Of a stretch of 22,425 bases of DNA, positions 1 to 8,446 are shown one piece after another. Under the pieces are notes generated by a model. That model was not told the origin of the DNA. It worked only from the letters and a program-made list of their open reading frames with translations, and searched no databases. Each line of letters opens with the position of its first letter. Position 1 is the first letter of the stretch. Source of the stretch: Utricularia gibba (lineage: Eukaryota; Streptophyta; Magnoliopsida; Lamiales; Lentibulariaceae); the NCBI GenBank assembly GCA_002189035.1, contig NEEC01000183.1, positions 1-22,425 of the forward strand, given 5' to 3'. The translations under genes were made by a program, and so were the position numbers.

Positions 1-226
1 TCAACAAAATGTGTCACGATTTTCGCCGAGTGGGACCAGAGTGGGCTCATCAGCCAGACCGAACCCGGGGCCCAAGCCAAGGGCCCCTCGAGAGCGCCCC
101 CCCACAAAACTAGATGGTGTTCCACGAAAAAAAATTAGGCGGCTCGTGATAACCCAACGCTAAGAAATGCATCCCTTTTTTCGCCGGGCTAAAACTGACT
201 TTGGGCTCATGCCCGGCGCGACCCCC
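1..226 (+). repeat. Monomers A3 and truncated B3, left edge of window
   Basis: This is the end of a ~150 bp monomer block whose beginning lies outside the window. A3 runs from the edge to about 142. B3 (CGTGATAACCCAACGC and onward) loses similarity to the other B monomers after GCGACCCCC at 226. Confidence 0.85.
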
Positions 227-382
227 AGCCCGTGTGCATACGCAGCAGCACCACGAGGCCACATGGGCTTGGTTAATGCCCGCGTGCTCGAGCAGCAGCC
301 ACAAGGCCATACGGCCGTGGAAAAAAAGAAAAACAACCATAAAATACAATAAGCCAAAAATAAAAAATAAAATTGATAAACC
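227..382. other. Unrecognised segment: GC-rich, then A-rich
   Basis: Positions 227-320 are GC-rich with several CAGCAG steps. Positions 320-382 are A-rich (runs of A7, A5 and A6 and repeated AAAATAA-like steps). Neither part matches the ~150 bp monomers or the foldback element. No gene, RNA motif or known element is recognised. The same segment lies between the truncated B3 monomer and the hAT-like segment in every unit. Open frames of 60-100 codons cross it on both strands in more than one frame. None has a family resemblance, so I treat them as chance. Confidence 0.6.
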
Positions 383-536
383 CTTGGTTCGGTTCGGGCC
401 CAATCAAAACCCGTAGGGTTTAACCCGTTCGGGTTGAACAGAAAGACAACCCCATGGGTCATGCAAACTGTAATACCCAGAATTTCATCGGTTGGGTCCG
501 AACCTGAATGGATCCAACCCAGGCCCATCTCTAATC
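383..536 (-). mobile_element. Possible hAT transposon terminal fragment
   Basis: On the minus strand, inward from position 533, the sequence reads TAGAGATGGGCC. It is then rich in GGGTT, CGGGCC and AACCCG motifs, including GGGTTTAACCCG and GGTTCGGTTCGGGCCC. Many plant hAT elements begin with (C/T)AGAGATGG followed by subterminal GGGTTCGGGCC-type repeats, which is the basis for the call. I could not find a matching opposite terminus or an 8 bp target duplication, so it is at best an element end. It lies immediately left of the foldback in every unit. It could instead be a low-complexity GC-rich sequence of other origin. Confidence 0.3.
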
Positions 537-641
537 ATAATCATATGATATAGGTTTATTAAATTATAAATAATTGAAATACATTATTTATTAAACCGTA
601 GGATAACTGTGAAAGCTTCTTTGACTTAATTATTACCATTT

Positions 642-1013
642 GATCCTCAGTTGTACTTTGGATGGAGTGTGTATTTTTACTTTAGTCAATTTAATTAGCA
701 TTCGATCCTTGGTTATGATTCAGATCATATTTGCTATTTTTTTACTTTAAATATTTTTATTATCATTCGATCCTTAAGTATAATGCGGATCGAGCGCGTA
801 TTTTTTATTTTAATATTTTTATTAGCATTCGAACGTTAGGTATGCTGCGGATCGAGCGTATATTTTTCACTCTCATATTTTTATTAGCCTTAGATCCTTA
901 GGTATACTTTGGATCGAGTGCATATTCATTTATTTTAAATCTTAATTAGCGTTCCACCGTTAGGAGCAATTTAGAACGTGTATACATTACAATGCCATGC
1001 CACACGGGCGTGG
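642..1013 (+). repeat. Left-arm ~62 bp tandem subrepeats (six)
   Basis: The anchor GATCC or a variant (in the setting TTAGCATTCGATCCTTAGG) occurs at 642, 704, 769, 831 (GAACG), 893 and 955 (CACCG). Spacings are 62, 65, 62, 62 and 62 bp. Between anchors the pattern is TAT.ATGCGGATCGAGCG followed by an AT-rich tract. The sixth copy runs into the GC-rich tip. This series recurs in all ten units. Confidence 0.85.
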
Positions 1014-1074
1014 TTTACGCACAACCCACGCCCGTGTGCCCTTGCAATGTAAACACGCTCCACATTGCTCCTAA
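960..1074. repeat. GC-rich hairpin tip of the foldback
   Basis: The core stem CACACGGGCGTGG (1001-1013) pairs perfectly with CCACGCCCGTGTG (1026-1038) across a 12-base loop. Outward, the stem continues imperfectly through TACATT/AATGTA and ACGTGT/ACACGC to TTAGGAGCAAT (960-970) against ATTGCTCCTAA (1064-1074). It is the most GC-rich part of an otherwise AT-rich element and is present in all ten units. In unit 10 the left stem has an extra CA. Confidence 0.9.
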
Positions 1075-1330
1075 GGATCGAGCGTTAACACAAGTTTCAA
1101 GTAAACCATCTCCACTCGATCCGAATCATGTCTAAAGACCGAAAGCCAATAAAAATATTAAAATAAAAAATATACGCTCGATCCGCATCATATCTTAGAA
1201 TCGAATGCAAATAGAATCGTTCAAATAAAAAATATACACTCGATTGGAATCTTAACCAAGGATCGAATGCTAATTAAAATGATTAAAATAAAAATGCACA
1301 CTCCATCCAAAGTATAACTAAGGGTCGAAT
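1026..1330 (-). repeat. Right-arm ~62 bp tandem subrepeats (five, inverted)
   Basis: The reverse-complement anchors (GGATC or a variant) start at 1075, 1136 (AGACC), 1198 (GAATC), 1260 and 1322 (GGGTC). Spacings are 61, 62, 62 and 62 bp. The units read in the opposite direction to the left-arm units, so they pair with them. One left-arm unit has no partner. Confidence 0.85.
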
Positions 1331-1444
1331 GCTAATAAAATTAAAAACTAAGAAACTTTCACATGTAGTATATGCTTTAATAACTAACGTATTTACATTA
1401 TTTATATTTTAATAAACATATATCACATGATTATAAAAATATTT

Positions 1445-1700
1445 TTTTTGTCATTGTAGAAAGCTCATCACGCCACGCACACCACCCTGGAGAGGTTTCA
1501 ACAGCTGTTATGAACTCACAACCCCTTGCTCAGCAGATTCAGTAAAATTCTCTAACACTTGGGCTTCCAACGGATCATATCCCATATTCATTCATACGAA
1601 ATTGTGCAAGAATAATGTGACTTTGAGTTTGAACTAGATAGTAGGACGCTGATCGAAGAATGGCCCATCGAGTCTCTAAAATTGGCCGTCCTCGCTCAAC
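1445..1700 (-). pseudogene. PIF/Harbinger-type transposase, C-terminal fragment, copy 1
   Basis: Read on the minus strand from 1700, the translation begins VER, then ETRWAILRSASYYLVQTQ and HIILA. This fits the plant PIF/Harbinger (DDE_Tnp_4-like) nuclease pattern VERxFGxLKxRWxILR..SYYPxKTQ..IILACCxLHNF. At about 1605 the frame shifts; the CC-containing residues of that motif are missing, consistent with a ~10-11 base deletion. Reading continues as HNFV, an in-frame TGA at 1592-1594, then MNMGYDPLEAQVLENF. The TGA sits where Arg is usual. A second frame change near 1510-1530 restores the first frame, which reads ITAVETSPGW then CAWRDELSTM. This matches the family's usual C-terminal W..WRDxLAxxM motif. 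The fragment is cut on its 3' side next to the foldback and on its 5' side by satellite monomers. In known family members this is the last quarter or less of the protein. It is non-functional. The E in VER may be the third catalytic acid, but I am not certain. Confidence 0.78.
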
Positions 1701-1714
1701 AAATGTGGGGTGCA

Positions 1715-1861
1715 CGTGACATCCCAATTTCAACAAATGCATCATGATTTTCGTCGAGTGGGCCCATGAGCCCGTCCGAACCCGGGGCCCGGGCCAAGGG
1801 CCCCTCGAGAGCGCCCGCCTCAATACGAGGAGGTGTTCCTTCAAAAACCATATACGCGTCT
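1715..1861 (+). repeat. Monomer A1 (147 bp)
   Basis: Begins CGTGACATCCCAATTTC and holds a GC palindrome-rich core (CCCGGGGCCCGGGCC). It ends in an AAAAACCATATACGCGTCT tail. A CACGTG box overlaps its start (1713-1718). Confidence 0.85.
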
Positions 1862-2020
1862 CGTCACAACCCAACGTTAATAAATGCATCACTTTTTTTG
1901 GCGCGCTACTGCTGACTTTGGGCCTGAGTTCGGCACGACCTCCGGCTCGATCAGGGTGCCCCACCGAGAGCTCCTCCTTAAGTATAAAGTGTGTTGTTGA
2001 AAAAAACCGTGTGCGGTTCT
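1862..2020 (+). repeat. Monomer B1 (159 bp)
   Basis: Begins CGTCACAACCCAACG and contains TTTGGCGCGCTACTGCTGAC. Near its end it has GTATAAAG (1982-1989) followed by TGTGTTGTTGAAAAAAACC. The inserted A at 1963 lies inside it. Confidence 0.85.
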
Positions 2021-2164
2021 CGTGACATCCTAACTTCAACAAATGCATCACGATTTTCGTCGAGTCGGACGGGACCGGGCTCCCGGGGCCCGGACGAGGC
2101 GCAGCGCCCGCTCCCCTCCCCCCCAAAACTAGAAGGTGTTCCATGGAAAACCATTTAGGCGGCT
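2021..2164 (+). repeat. Monomer A2 (144 bp)
   Basis: Begins CGTGACATCCTAACTTC and contains GGGCTCCCGGGGCCCGG and a seven-C run. It ends AGGTGTTCCATGGAAAACC then ATTTAGGCGGCT. The C run is six long in the matching monomers at 4452 and 6785. Confidence 0.85.
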
Positions 2165-2320
2165 CGTGACAACCCAAAGTTAATAAATGCATCACTTTCT
2201 TTGCCGGGCTACAATGACTTTACGCTCGAGCCTGGTACGACGTATGGGAAGATTCGAGTGCCCCCCGAGAGCGTCTCCACAAGTATAAAGCGTGTTGTTG
2301 AAAAAACCGTGTTGGGTGCA
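2165..2320 (+). repeat. Monomer B2 (156 bp)
   Basis: Begins CGTGACAACCCAAAG and contains TTTCTTTGCCGGGCTACAA. It ends with GTATAAAG (2283-2290), CGTGTTGTTGAAAAAACC and a CACGTG box at the junction with A3 (2319-2324). Confidence 0.85.
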
Positions 2321-2477
2321 CGTGACATCCTAATTTCAACAAATGTGTCACGATTTTCGCCGAGTGGGACCAGAGTGGGCTCATCAGCCAGACCGAACCC
2401 GGGGCCCAAGCCAAGGGCCCCTCGAGAGCGCCCCCCACAAAACTAGATGGTGTTCCACGAAAAAAAATTAGGCGGCT
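2321..2477 (+). repeat. Monomer A3 (157 bp)
   Basis: Begins CGTGACATCCTAATTTC and carries AAATGTGTCA in place of AAATGCATCA. It contains AACCCGGGGCCCAAGCC and ends with GTGTTCCACGAAAAAAAA then TTAGGCGGCT. Confidence 0.85.
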
Positions 2478-2559
2478 CGTGATAACCCAACGCTAAGAAA
2501 TGCATCCCTTTTTTCGCCGGGCTAAAACTGACTTTGGGCTCATGCCCGGCGCGACCCCC
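2478..2559 (+). repeat. Monomer B3, truncated (82 bp)
   Basis: Begins CGTGATAACCCAACGC and matches B1 through GACTTTGGGCTCATGCCCG and GCGCGACCCCC. It then ends at the unrecognised GC-rich segment, losing roughly half of a monomer. This is a fixed breakpoint in all units. Confidence 0.8.
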
Positions 2560-2870
2560 AGCCCGTGTGCATACGCAGCAGCACCACGAGGCCACATGGG
2601 CTTGGTTAATGCCCGCGTGCTCGAGCAGCAGCCACAAGGCCATACGGCCGTGGAAAAAAAGAAAAACAACCATAAAATACAATAAGCCAAAAATAAAAAA
2701 TAAAATTGATAAACCCTTGGTTCGGTTCGGGCCCAATCAAAACCCGTAGGGTTTAACCCGTTCGGGTTGAACAGAAAGACAACCCCATGGGTCATGCAAA
2801 CTGTAATACCCAGAATTTCATCGGGTTGGGTCCGAACCTGAATGGATCCAACCCAGGCCCATCTCTAATC

Positions 2871-3769
2871 ATAATCATATGATATAGGTTTATTAAATTA
2901 TAAATAATTGAAATACATTATTTATTAAACCGTAGGATAACTGTGAAAGCTTCTTTGACTTAATTATTACCATTTGATCCTCAGTTGTACTTTGGATGGA
3001 GTGTGTATTTTTACTTTAGTCAATTTAATTAGCATTCGATCCTTGGTTATGATTCAGATCATATTTGCTATTTTTTTACTTTAAATATTTTTATTATCAT
3101 TCGATCCTTAAGTATAATGCGGATCGAGCGCGTATTTTTTATTTTAATATTTTTTATTAGCATTCGAACGTTAGGTATGCTGCGGATCGAGCGTATATTT
3201 TTCACTCTCATATTTTTATTAGCCTTAGATCCTTAGGTATACTTTGGATCGAGTGCATATTCATTTATTTTAAATCTTAATTAGCGTTCCACCGTTAGGA
3301 GCAATTTAGAACGTGTATACATTACAATGCCATGCCACACGGGCGTGGTTTACGCACAACCCACGCCCGTGTGCCCTTGCAATGTAAACACGCTCCACAT
3401 TGCTCCTAAGGATCGAGCGTTAACACAAGTTTCAAGTAAACCATCTCCACTCGATCCGAATCATGTCTAAAGACCGAAAGCCAATAAAAATATTAAAATA
3501 AAAAATATACGCTCGATCCGCATCATATCTTAGAATCGAATGCAAATAGAATCGTTCAAATAAAAAATATACACTCGATTGGAATCTTAACCAAGGATCG
3601 AATGCTAATTAAAATGATTAAAATAAAAATGCACACTCCATCCAAAGTATAACTAAGGGTCGAATGCTAATAAAATTAAAAACTAAGAAACTTTCACATG
3701 TAGTATATGCTTTAATAACTAACGTATTTACATTATTTATATTTTAATAAACATATATCACATGATTAT
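2871..3769. mobile_element. Foldback element, copy 2
   Basis: 899 bp, the consensus length, one T longer than copy 1 in a T run. Same outer ends (ATAATCATATGAT and CATGATTAT) and same tip. Confidence 0.85.
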
Positions 3770-3779
3770 AAAAATATTT

Positions 3780-4035
3780 TTTTTGTCATTGTAGAAAGCT
3801 CATCACGCCACGCACACCACCCTGGAGAGGTTTCAACAGCTGTTATGAACTCACAACCCCTTGCTCAGCAGATTCAGTAAAATTCTCTAACACTTGGGCT
3901 TCCAACGGATCATATCCCATATTCATTCATACGAAATTGTGCAAGAATAATGTGACTTTGAGTTTGAACTAGATAGTAGGACGCTGATCGAAGAATGGCC
4001 CATCGAGTCTCTAAAATTGGCCGTCCTCGCTCAAC
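3780..4035 (-). pseudogene. PIF/Harbinger-type transposase fragment, copy 2
   Basis: Same three lesions and same truncation points as copy 1. The first frame meets its TGA at 3910-3912. Confidence 0.75.
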
Positions 4036-4893
4036 AAATGTGGGGTGCACGTGACATCCCAATTTCAACAAATGCATCATGATTTTCGTCGAGTGGGCCC
4101 ATGAGCCCGTCCGAACCCGGGGCCCGGGCCAAGGGCCCCTCGAGAGCGCCCGCCTCAATACGAGGAGGTGTTCCTTCAAAAACCATATACGCGTCTCGTC
4201 ACAACCCAACGTTAATAAATGCATCACTTTTTTTGGCGCGCTACTGCTGACTTTGGGCCTGAGTTCGGCACGACCTCCGGCTCGATCAGGGTGCCCCCCG
4301 AGAGCTCCTCCTTAAGTATAAAGTGTGTTGTTGAAAAAAACCGTGTGCGGTTCTCGTGACATCCTAACTTCAACAAATGCATCACGATTTTCGTCGAGTC
4401 GGACGGGACCGGGCTCCCGGGGCCCGGACGAGGCGCAGCGCCCGCTCCCCTCCCCCCAAAACTAGAAGGTGTTCCATGGAAAACCATTTAGGCGGCTCGT
4501 GACAACCCAAAGTTAATAAATGCATCACTTTCTTTGCCGGGCTACAATGACTTTACGCTCGAGCCTGGTACGACGTATGGGAAGATTCGAGTGCCCCCCG
4601 AGAGCGTCTCCACAAGTATAAAGCGTGTTGTTGAAAAAACCGTGTTGGGTGCACGTGACATCCTAATTTCAACAAATGTGTCACGATTTTCGCCGAGTGG
4701 GACCAGAGTGGGCTCATCAGCCAGACCGAACCCGGGGCCCAAGCCAAGGGCCCCTCGAGAGCGCCCCCCCACAAAACTAGATGGTGTTCCACGAAAAAAA
4801 ATTAGGCGGCTCGTGATAACCCAACGCTAAGAAATGCATCCCTTTTTTCGCCGGGCTAAAACTGACTTTGGGCTCATGCCCGGCGCGACCCCC
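4036..4893 (+). repeat. Block 2 of A/B monomers
   Basis: Six monomers. The B1 C run lacks the inserted A and A2 has a six-C run, so the minus-strand frame is interrupted here compared with block 1. Confidence 0.88.
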
Positions 4894-5203
4894 AGCCCGT
4901 GTGCATACGCAGCAGCACCACGAGGCCACATGGGCTTGGTTAATGCCCGCGTGCTCGAGCAGCAGCCACAAGGCCATACGGCCGTGGAAAAAAAGAAAAC
5001 AACCATAAAATACAATAAGCCAAAAATAAAAAATAAAATTGATAAACCCTTGGTTCGGTTCGGGCCCAATCAAAACCCGTAGGGTTTAACCCGTTCGGGT
5101 TGAACAGAAAGACAACCCCATGGGTCATGCAAACTGTAATACCCAGAATTTCATCGGGTTGGGTCCGAACCTGAATGGATCCAACCCAGGCCCATCTCTA
5201 ATC

Positions 5204-6102
5204 ATAATCATATGATATAGGTTTATTAAATTATAAATAATTGAAATACATTATTTATTAAACCGTAGGATAACTGTGAAAGCTTCTTTGACTTAATTAT
5301 TACCATTTGATCCTCAGTTGTACTTTGGATGGAGTGTGTATTTTTACTTTAGTCAATTTAATTAGCATTCGATCCTTGGTTATGATTCAGATCATATTTG
5401 CTATTTTTTTACTTTAAATATTTTTATTATCATTCGATCCTTAAGTATAATGCGGATCGAGCGCGTATTTTTTATTTTAATATTTTTTATTAGCATTCGA
5501 ACGTTAGGTATGCTGCGGATCGAGCGTATATTTTTCACTCTCATATTTTTATTAGCCTTAGATCCTTAGGTATACTTTGGATCGAGTGCATATTCATTTA
5601 TTTTAAATCTTAATTAGCGTTCCACCGTTAGGAGCAATTTAGAACGTGTATACATTACAATGCCATGCCACACGGGCGTGGTTTACGCACAACCCACGCC
5701 CGTGTGCCCTTGCAATGTAAACACGCTCCACATTGCTCCTAAGGATCGAGCGTTAACACAAGTTTCAAGTAAACCATCTCCACTCGATCCGAATCATGTC
5801 TAAAGACCGAAAGCCAATAAAAATATTAAAATAAAAAATATACGCTCGATCCGCATCATATCTTAGAATCGAATGCAAATAGAATCGTTCAAATAAAAAA
5901 TATACACTCGATTGGAATCTTAACCAAGGATCGAATGCTAATTAAAATGATTAAAATAAAAATGCACACTCCATCCAAAGTATAACTAAGGGTCGAATGC
6001 TAATAAAATTAAAAACTAAGAAACTTTCACATGTAGTATATGCTTTAATAACTAACGTATTTACATTATTTATATTTTAATAAACATATATCACATGATT
6101 AT
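5204..6102. mobile_element. Foldback element, copy 3
   Basis: 899 bp with consensus ends and tip. No copy-specific change was noticed. Confidence 0.85.
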
Positions 6103-6112
6103 AAAAATATTT

Positions 6113-6368
6113 TTTTTGTCATTGTAGAAAGCTCATCACGCCACGCACACCACCCTGGAGAGGTTTCAACAGCTGTTATGAACTCACAACCCCTTGCTCA
6201 GCAGATTCAGTAAAATTCTCTAACACTTGGGCTTCCAACGGATCATATCCCATATTCATTCATACGAAATTGTGCAAGAATAATGTGACTTTGAGTTTGA
6301 ACTAGATAGTAGGACGCTGATCGAAGAATGGCCCATCGAGTCTCTAAAATTGGCCGTCCTCGCTCAAC
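6113..6368 (-). pseudogene. PIF/Harbinger-type transposase fragment, copy 3
   Basis: Lesions identical to copy 1. The first-frame stop is at 6243-6245. Confidence 0.75.
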
Positions 6369-7226
6369 AAATGTGGGGTGCACGTGACATCCCAATTTCA
6401 ACAAATGCATCATGATTTTCGTCGAGTGGGCCCATGAGCCCGTCCGAACCCGGGGCCCGGGCCAAGGGCCCCTCGAGAGCGCCCGCCTCAATACGAGGAG
6501 GTGTTCCTTCAAAAACCATATACGCGTCTCGTCACAACCCAACGTTAATAAATGCATCACTTTTTTTGGCGCGCTACTGCTGACTTTGGGCCTGAGTTCG
6601 GCACGACCTCCGGCTCGATCAGGGTGCCCCCCGAGAGCTCCTCCTTAAGTATAAAGTGTGTTGTTGAAAAAAACCGTGTGCGGTTCTCGTGACATCCTAA
6701 CTTCAACAAATGCATCACGATTTTCGTCGAGTCGGACGGGACCGGGCTCCCGGGGCCCGGACGAGGCGCAGCGCCCGCTCCCCTCCCCCCAAAACTAGAA
6801 GGTGTTCCATGGAAAACCATTTAGGCGGCTCGTGACAACCCAAAGTTAATAAATGCATCACTTTCTTTGCCGGGCTACAATGACTTTACGCTCGAGCCTG
6901 GTACGACGTATGGGAAGATTCGAGTGCCCCCCGAGAGCGTCTCCACAAGTATAAAGCGTGTTGTTGAAAAAACCGTGTTGGGTGCACGTGACATCCTAAT
7001 TTCAACAAATGTGTCACGATTTTCGCCGAGTGGGACCAGAGTGGGCTCATCAGCCAGACCGAACCCGGGGCCCAAGCCAAGGGCCCCTCGAGAGCGCCCC
7101 CCCACAAAACTAGATGGTGTTCCACGAAAAAAAATTAGGCGGCTCGTGATAACCCAACGCTAAGAAATGCATCCCTTTTTTCGCCGGGCTAAAACTGACT
7201 TTGGGCTCATGCCCGGCGCGACCCCC
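6369..7226 (+). repeat. Block 3 of A/B monomers
   Basis: Six monomers, with a six-C run in A2 at 6785-6790. Confidence 0.88.
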
Positions 7227-7537
7227 AGCCCGTGTGCATACGCAGCAGCACCACGAGGCCACATGGGCTTGGTTAATGCCCGCGTGCTCGAGCAGCAGCC
7301 ACAAGGCCATACGGCCGTGGAAAAAAAGAAAAACAACCATAAAATACAATAAGCCAAAAATAAAAAATAAAATTGATAAACCCTTGGTTCGGTTCGGGCC
7401 CAATCAAAACCCGTAGGGTTTAACCCGTTCGGGTTGAACAGAAAGACAACCCCATGGGTCATGCAAACTGTAATACCCAGAATTTCATCGGGTTGGGTCC
7501 GAACCTGAATGGATCCAACCCAGGCCCATCTCTAATC

Positions 7538-8436
7538 ATAATCATATGATATAGGTTTATTAAATTATAAATAATTGAAATACATTATTTATTAAACCGT
7601 AGGATAACTGTGAAAGCTTCTTTGACTTAATTATTACCATTTGATCCTCAGTTGTACTTTGGATGGAGTGTGTATTTTTACTTTAGTCAATTTAATTAGC
7701 ATTCGATCCTTGGTTATGATTCAGATCATATTTGCTATTTTTTTACTTTAAATATTTTTATTATCATTCGATCCTTAAGTATAATGCGGATCGAGCGCGT
7801 ATTTTTTATTTTAATATTTTTTATTAGCATTCGAACGTTAGGTATGCTGCGGATCGAGCGTATATTTTTCACTCTCATATTTTTATTAGCCTTAGATCCT
7901 TAGGTATACTTTGGATCGAGTGCATATTCATTTATTTTAAATCTTAATTAGCGTTCCACCGTTAGGAGCAATTTAGAACGTGTATACATTACAATGCCAT
8001 GCCACACGGGCGTGGTTTACGCACAACCCACGCCCGTGTGCCCTTGCAATGTAAACACGCTCCACATTGCTCCTAAGGATCGAGCGTTAACACAAGTTTC
8101 AAGTAAACCATCTCCACTCGATCCGAATCATGTCTAAAGACCGAAAGCCAATAAAAATATTAAAATAAAAAATATACGCTCGATCCGCATCATATCTTAG
8201 AATCGAATGCAAATAGAATCGTTCAAATAAAAAATATACACTCGATTGGAATCTTAACCAAGGATCGAATGCTAATTAAAATGATTAAAATAAAAATGCA
8301 CACTCCATCCAAAGTATAACTAAGGGTCGAATGCTAATAAAATTAAAAACTAAGAAACTTTCACATGTAGTATATGCTTTAATAACTAACGTATTTACAT
8401 TATTTATATTTTAATAAACATATATCACATGATTAT
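7538..8436. mobile_element. Foldback element, copy 4
   Basis: 899 bp, consensus copy. Confidence 0.85.
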
Positions 8437-8446
8437 AAAAATATTT

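Larger units (their letters stand above)
537..1434. mobile_element. Foldback (long inverted-repeat) element, copy 1
   Basis: The left arm (537-1013, 477 bp) is the imperfect reverse complement of the right arm (1026-1434, 409 bp), with a 12-base loop at 1014-1025. The outer ends match well: ATAATCATATGATATAGG on the left, and ATAATCATGTGATATATG on the right read in reverse complement. Both continue into TTTATTAAA(A/T)TATAAATAAT. Each arm is a tandem series of ~62 bp subrepeats, six on the left and five on the right, which explains the 68 bp length difference. The arms are AT-rich and the tip is GC-rich. Long terminal inverted repeats built of tandem subrepeats are the hallmark of foldback-type elements, known from animals and plants. 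No coding region and no clear target-site duplication is visible. An inverted duplication of a ~62 bp minisatellite is the alternative. Confidence 0.85.
1..2335 (+). repeat. Satellite unit 1 (2335 bp)
   Basis: This is the reference unit for the module coordinates used below. Differences from consensus: one extra A near 5-8; one G missing at about 491 (CATCGGTTGGG instead of CATCGGGTTGGG); one T missing in the T run at about 816-820; and an extra A at 1963 that splits a C run (GCCCCACCGAG). The last change is shared only with unit 7. Confidence 0.95.
1701..2559 (+). repeat. Block 1 of ~150 bp alternating A/B monomers
   Basis: Six monomers share the opening CGTGACA(T/A)CC(T/C)AA, the motif AAATGCATCA with minor changes, and the later pattern CCACAA...GTGTT...GAAAAAA. 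AAATG anchors lie at 1735, 1882, 2041, 2185, 2341 and 2498, spaced 147, 159, 144, 156 and 157 bp. Odd members (A) continue GATTTTCGTCGAGT; even members (B) continue TTTCTTTGCCGGGCT or similar. The block is therefore three ~300 bp dimers, the last cut short. It crosses the arbitrary unit boundary at 2336. Confidence 0.9.
2336..4668 (+). repeat. Satellite unit 2 (2333 bp)
   Basis: Two one-base deletions explain the length. The C run at 2431-2436 has six C where most units have seven (shared with unit 7). The C run at 4452-4457 has six where most have seven (shared with unit 3). Confidence 0.95.
4669..7001 (+). repeat. Satellite unit 3 (2333 bp)
   Basis: Two one-base deletions explain the length: four A instead of five at 4996-4999, and six C instead of seven at 6785-6790. 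Confidence 0.95.

Noticed and set aside
383-410. tRNA-like or SINE-like internal promoter box at GGTTCGGTTCGGGCCC.
   Set aside because: It departs from the GGTTCGANNCC box B pattern, has no box A at the right distance, and no cloverleaf can be drawn.
400-425. Plant telomere-type repeat at GTAGGGTTTAACCC.
   Set aside because: Only one TAGGGTTTA-like match per unit and no tandem run. It falls within the GGGTT-rich hAT-like segment.
110-528. Overlapping open frames of 60-122 codons on both strands across the GC-rich and A-rich segment, repeated in every unit.
   Set aside because: They overlap in several frames and both strands, have no family resemblance, and recur only because the DNA repeats. 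The minus-strand frames run through the A-rich tract and read as low-complexity Phe/Leu stretches.
642-1330. CRISPR-like array, because of regularly spaced ~62 bp repeats.
   Set aside because: The repeats are contiguous and similar along their whole length rather than short repeats separated by unique spacers. The two arms are inverted, and no cas gene is present.
537-1434. Replication origin hairpin of a circular single-stranded DNA virus or satellite, considered because of the tandem 2.3 kb units with a hairpin.
   Set aside because: No TAATATTAC-type nonanucleotide at the loop, no Rep-like protein anywhere, and the arms are far too long and repetitive.
1440-1513. Plus-strand 3' splice site (T-rich tract, then TTGTAG at 1459) followed by a 17-codon open exon ending in TGA at 1511-1513.
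   Set aside because: The same DNA on the minus strand encodes the recognisable WRDEL-type end of the transposase fragment, which explains it better. The T-rich tract is the junction with the foldback.
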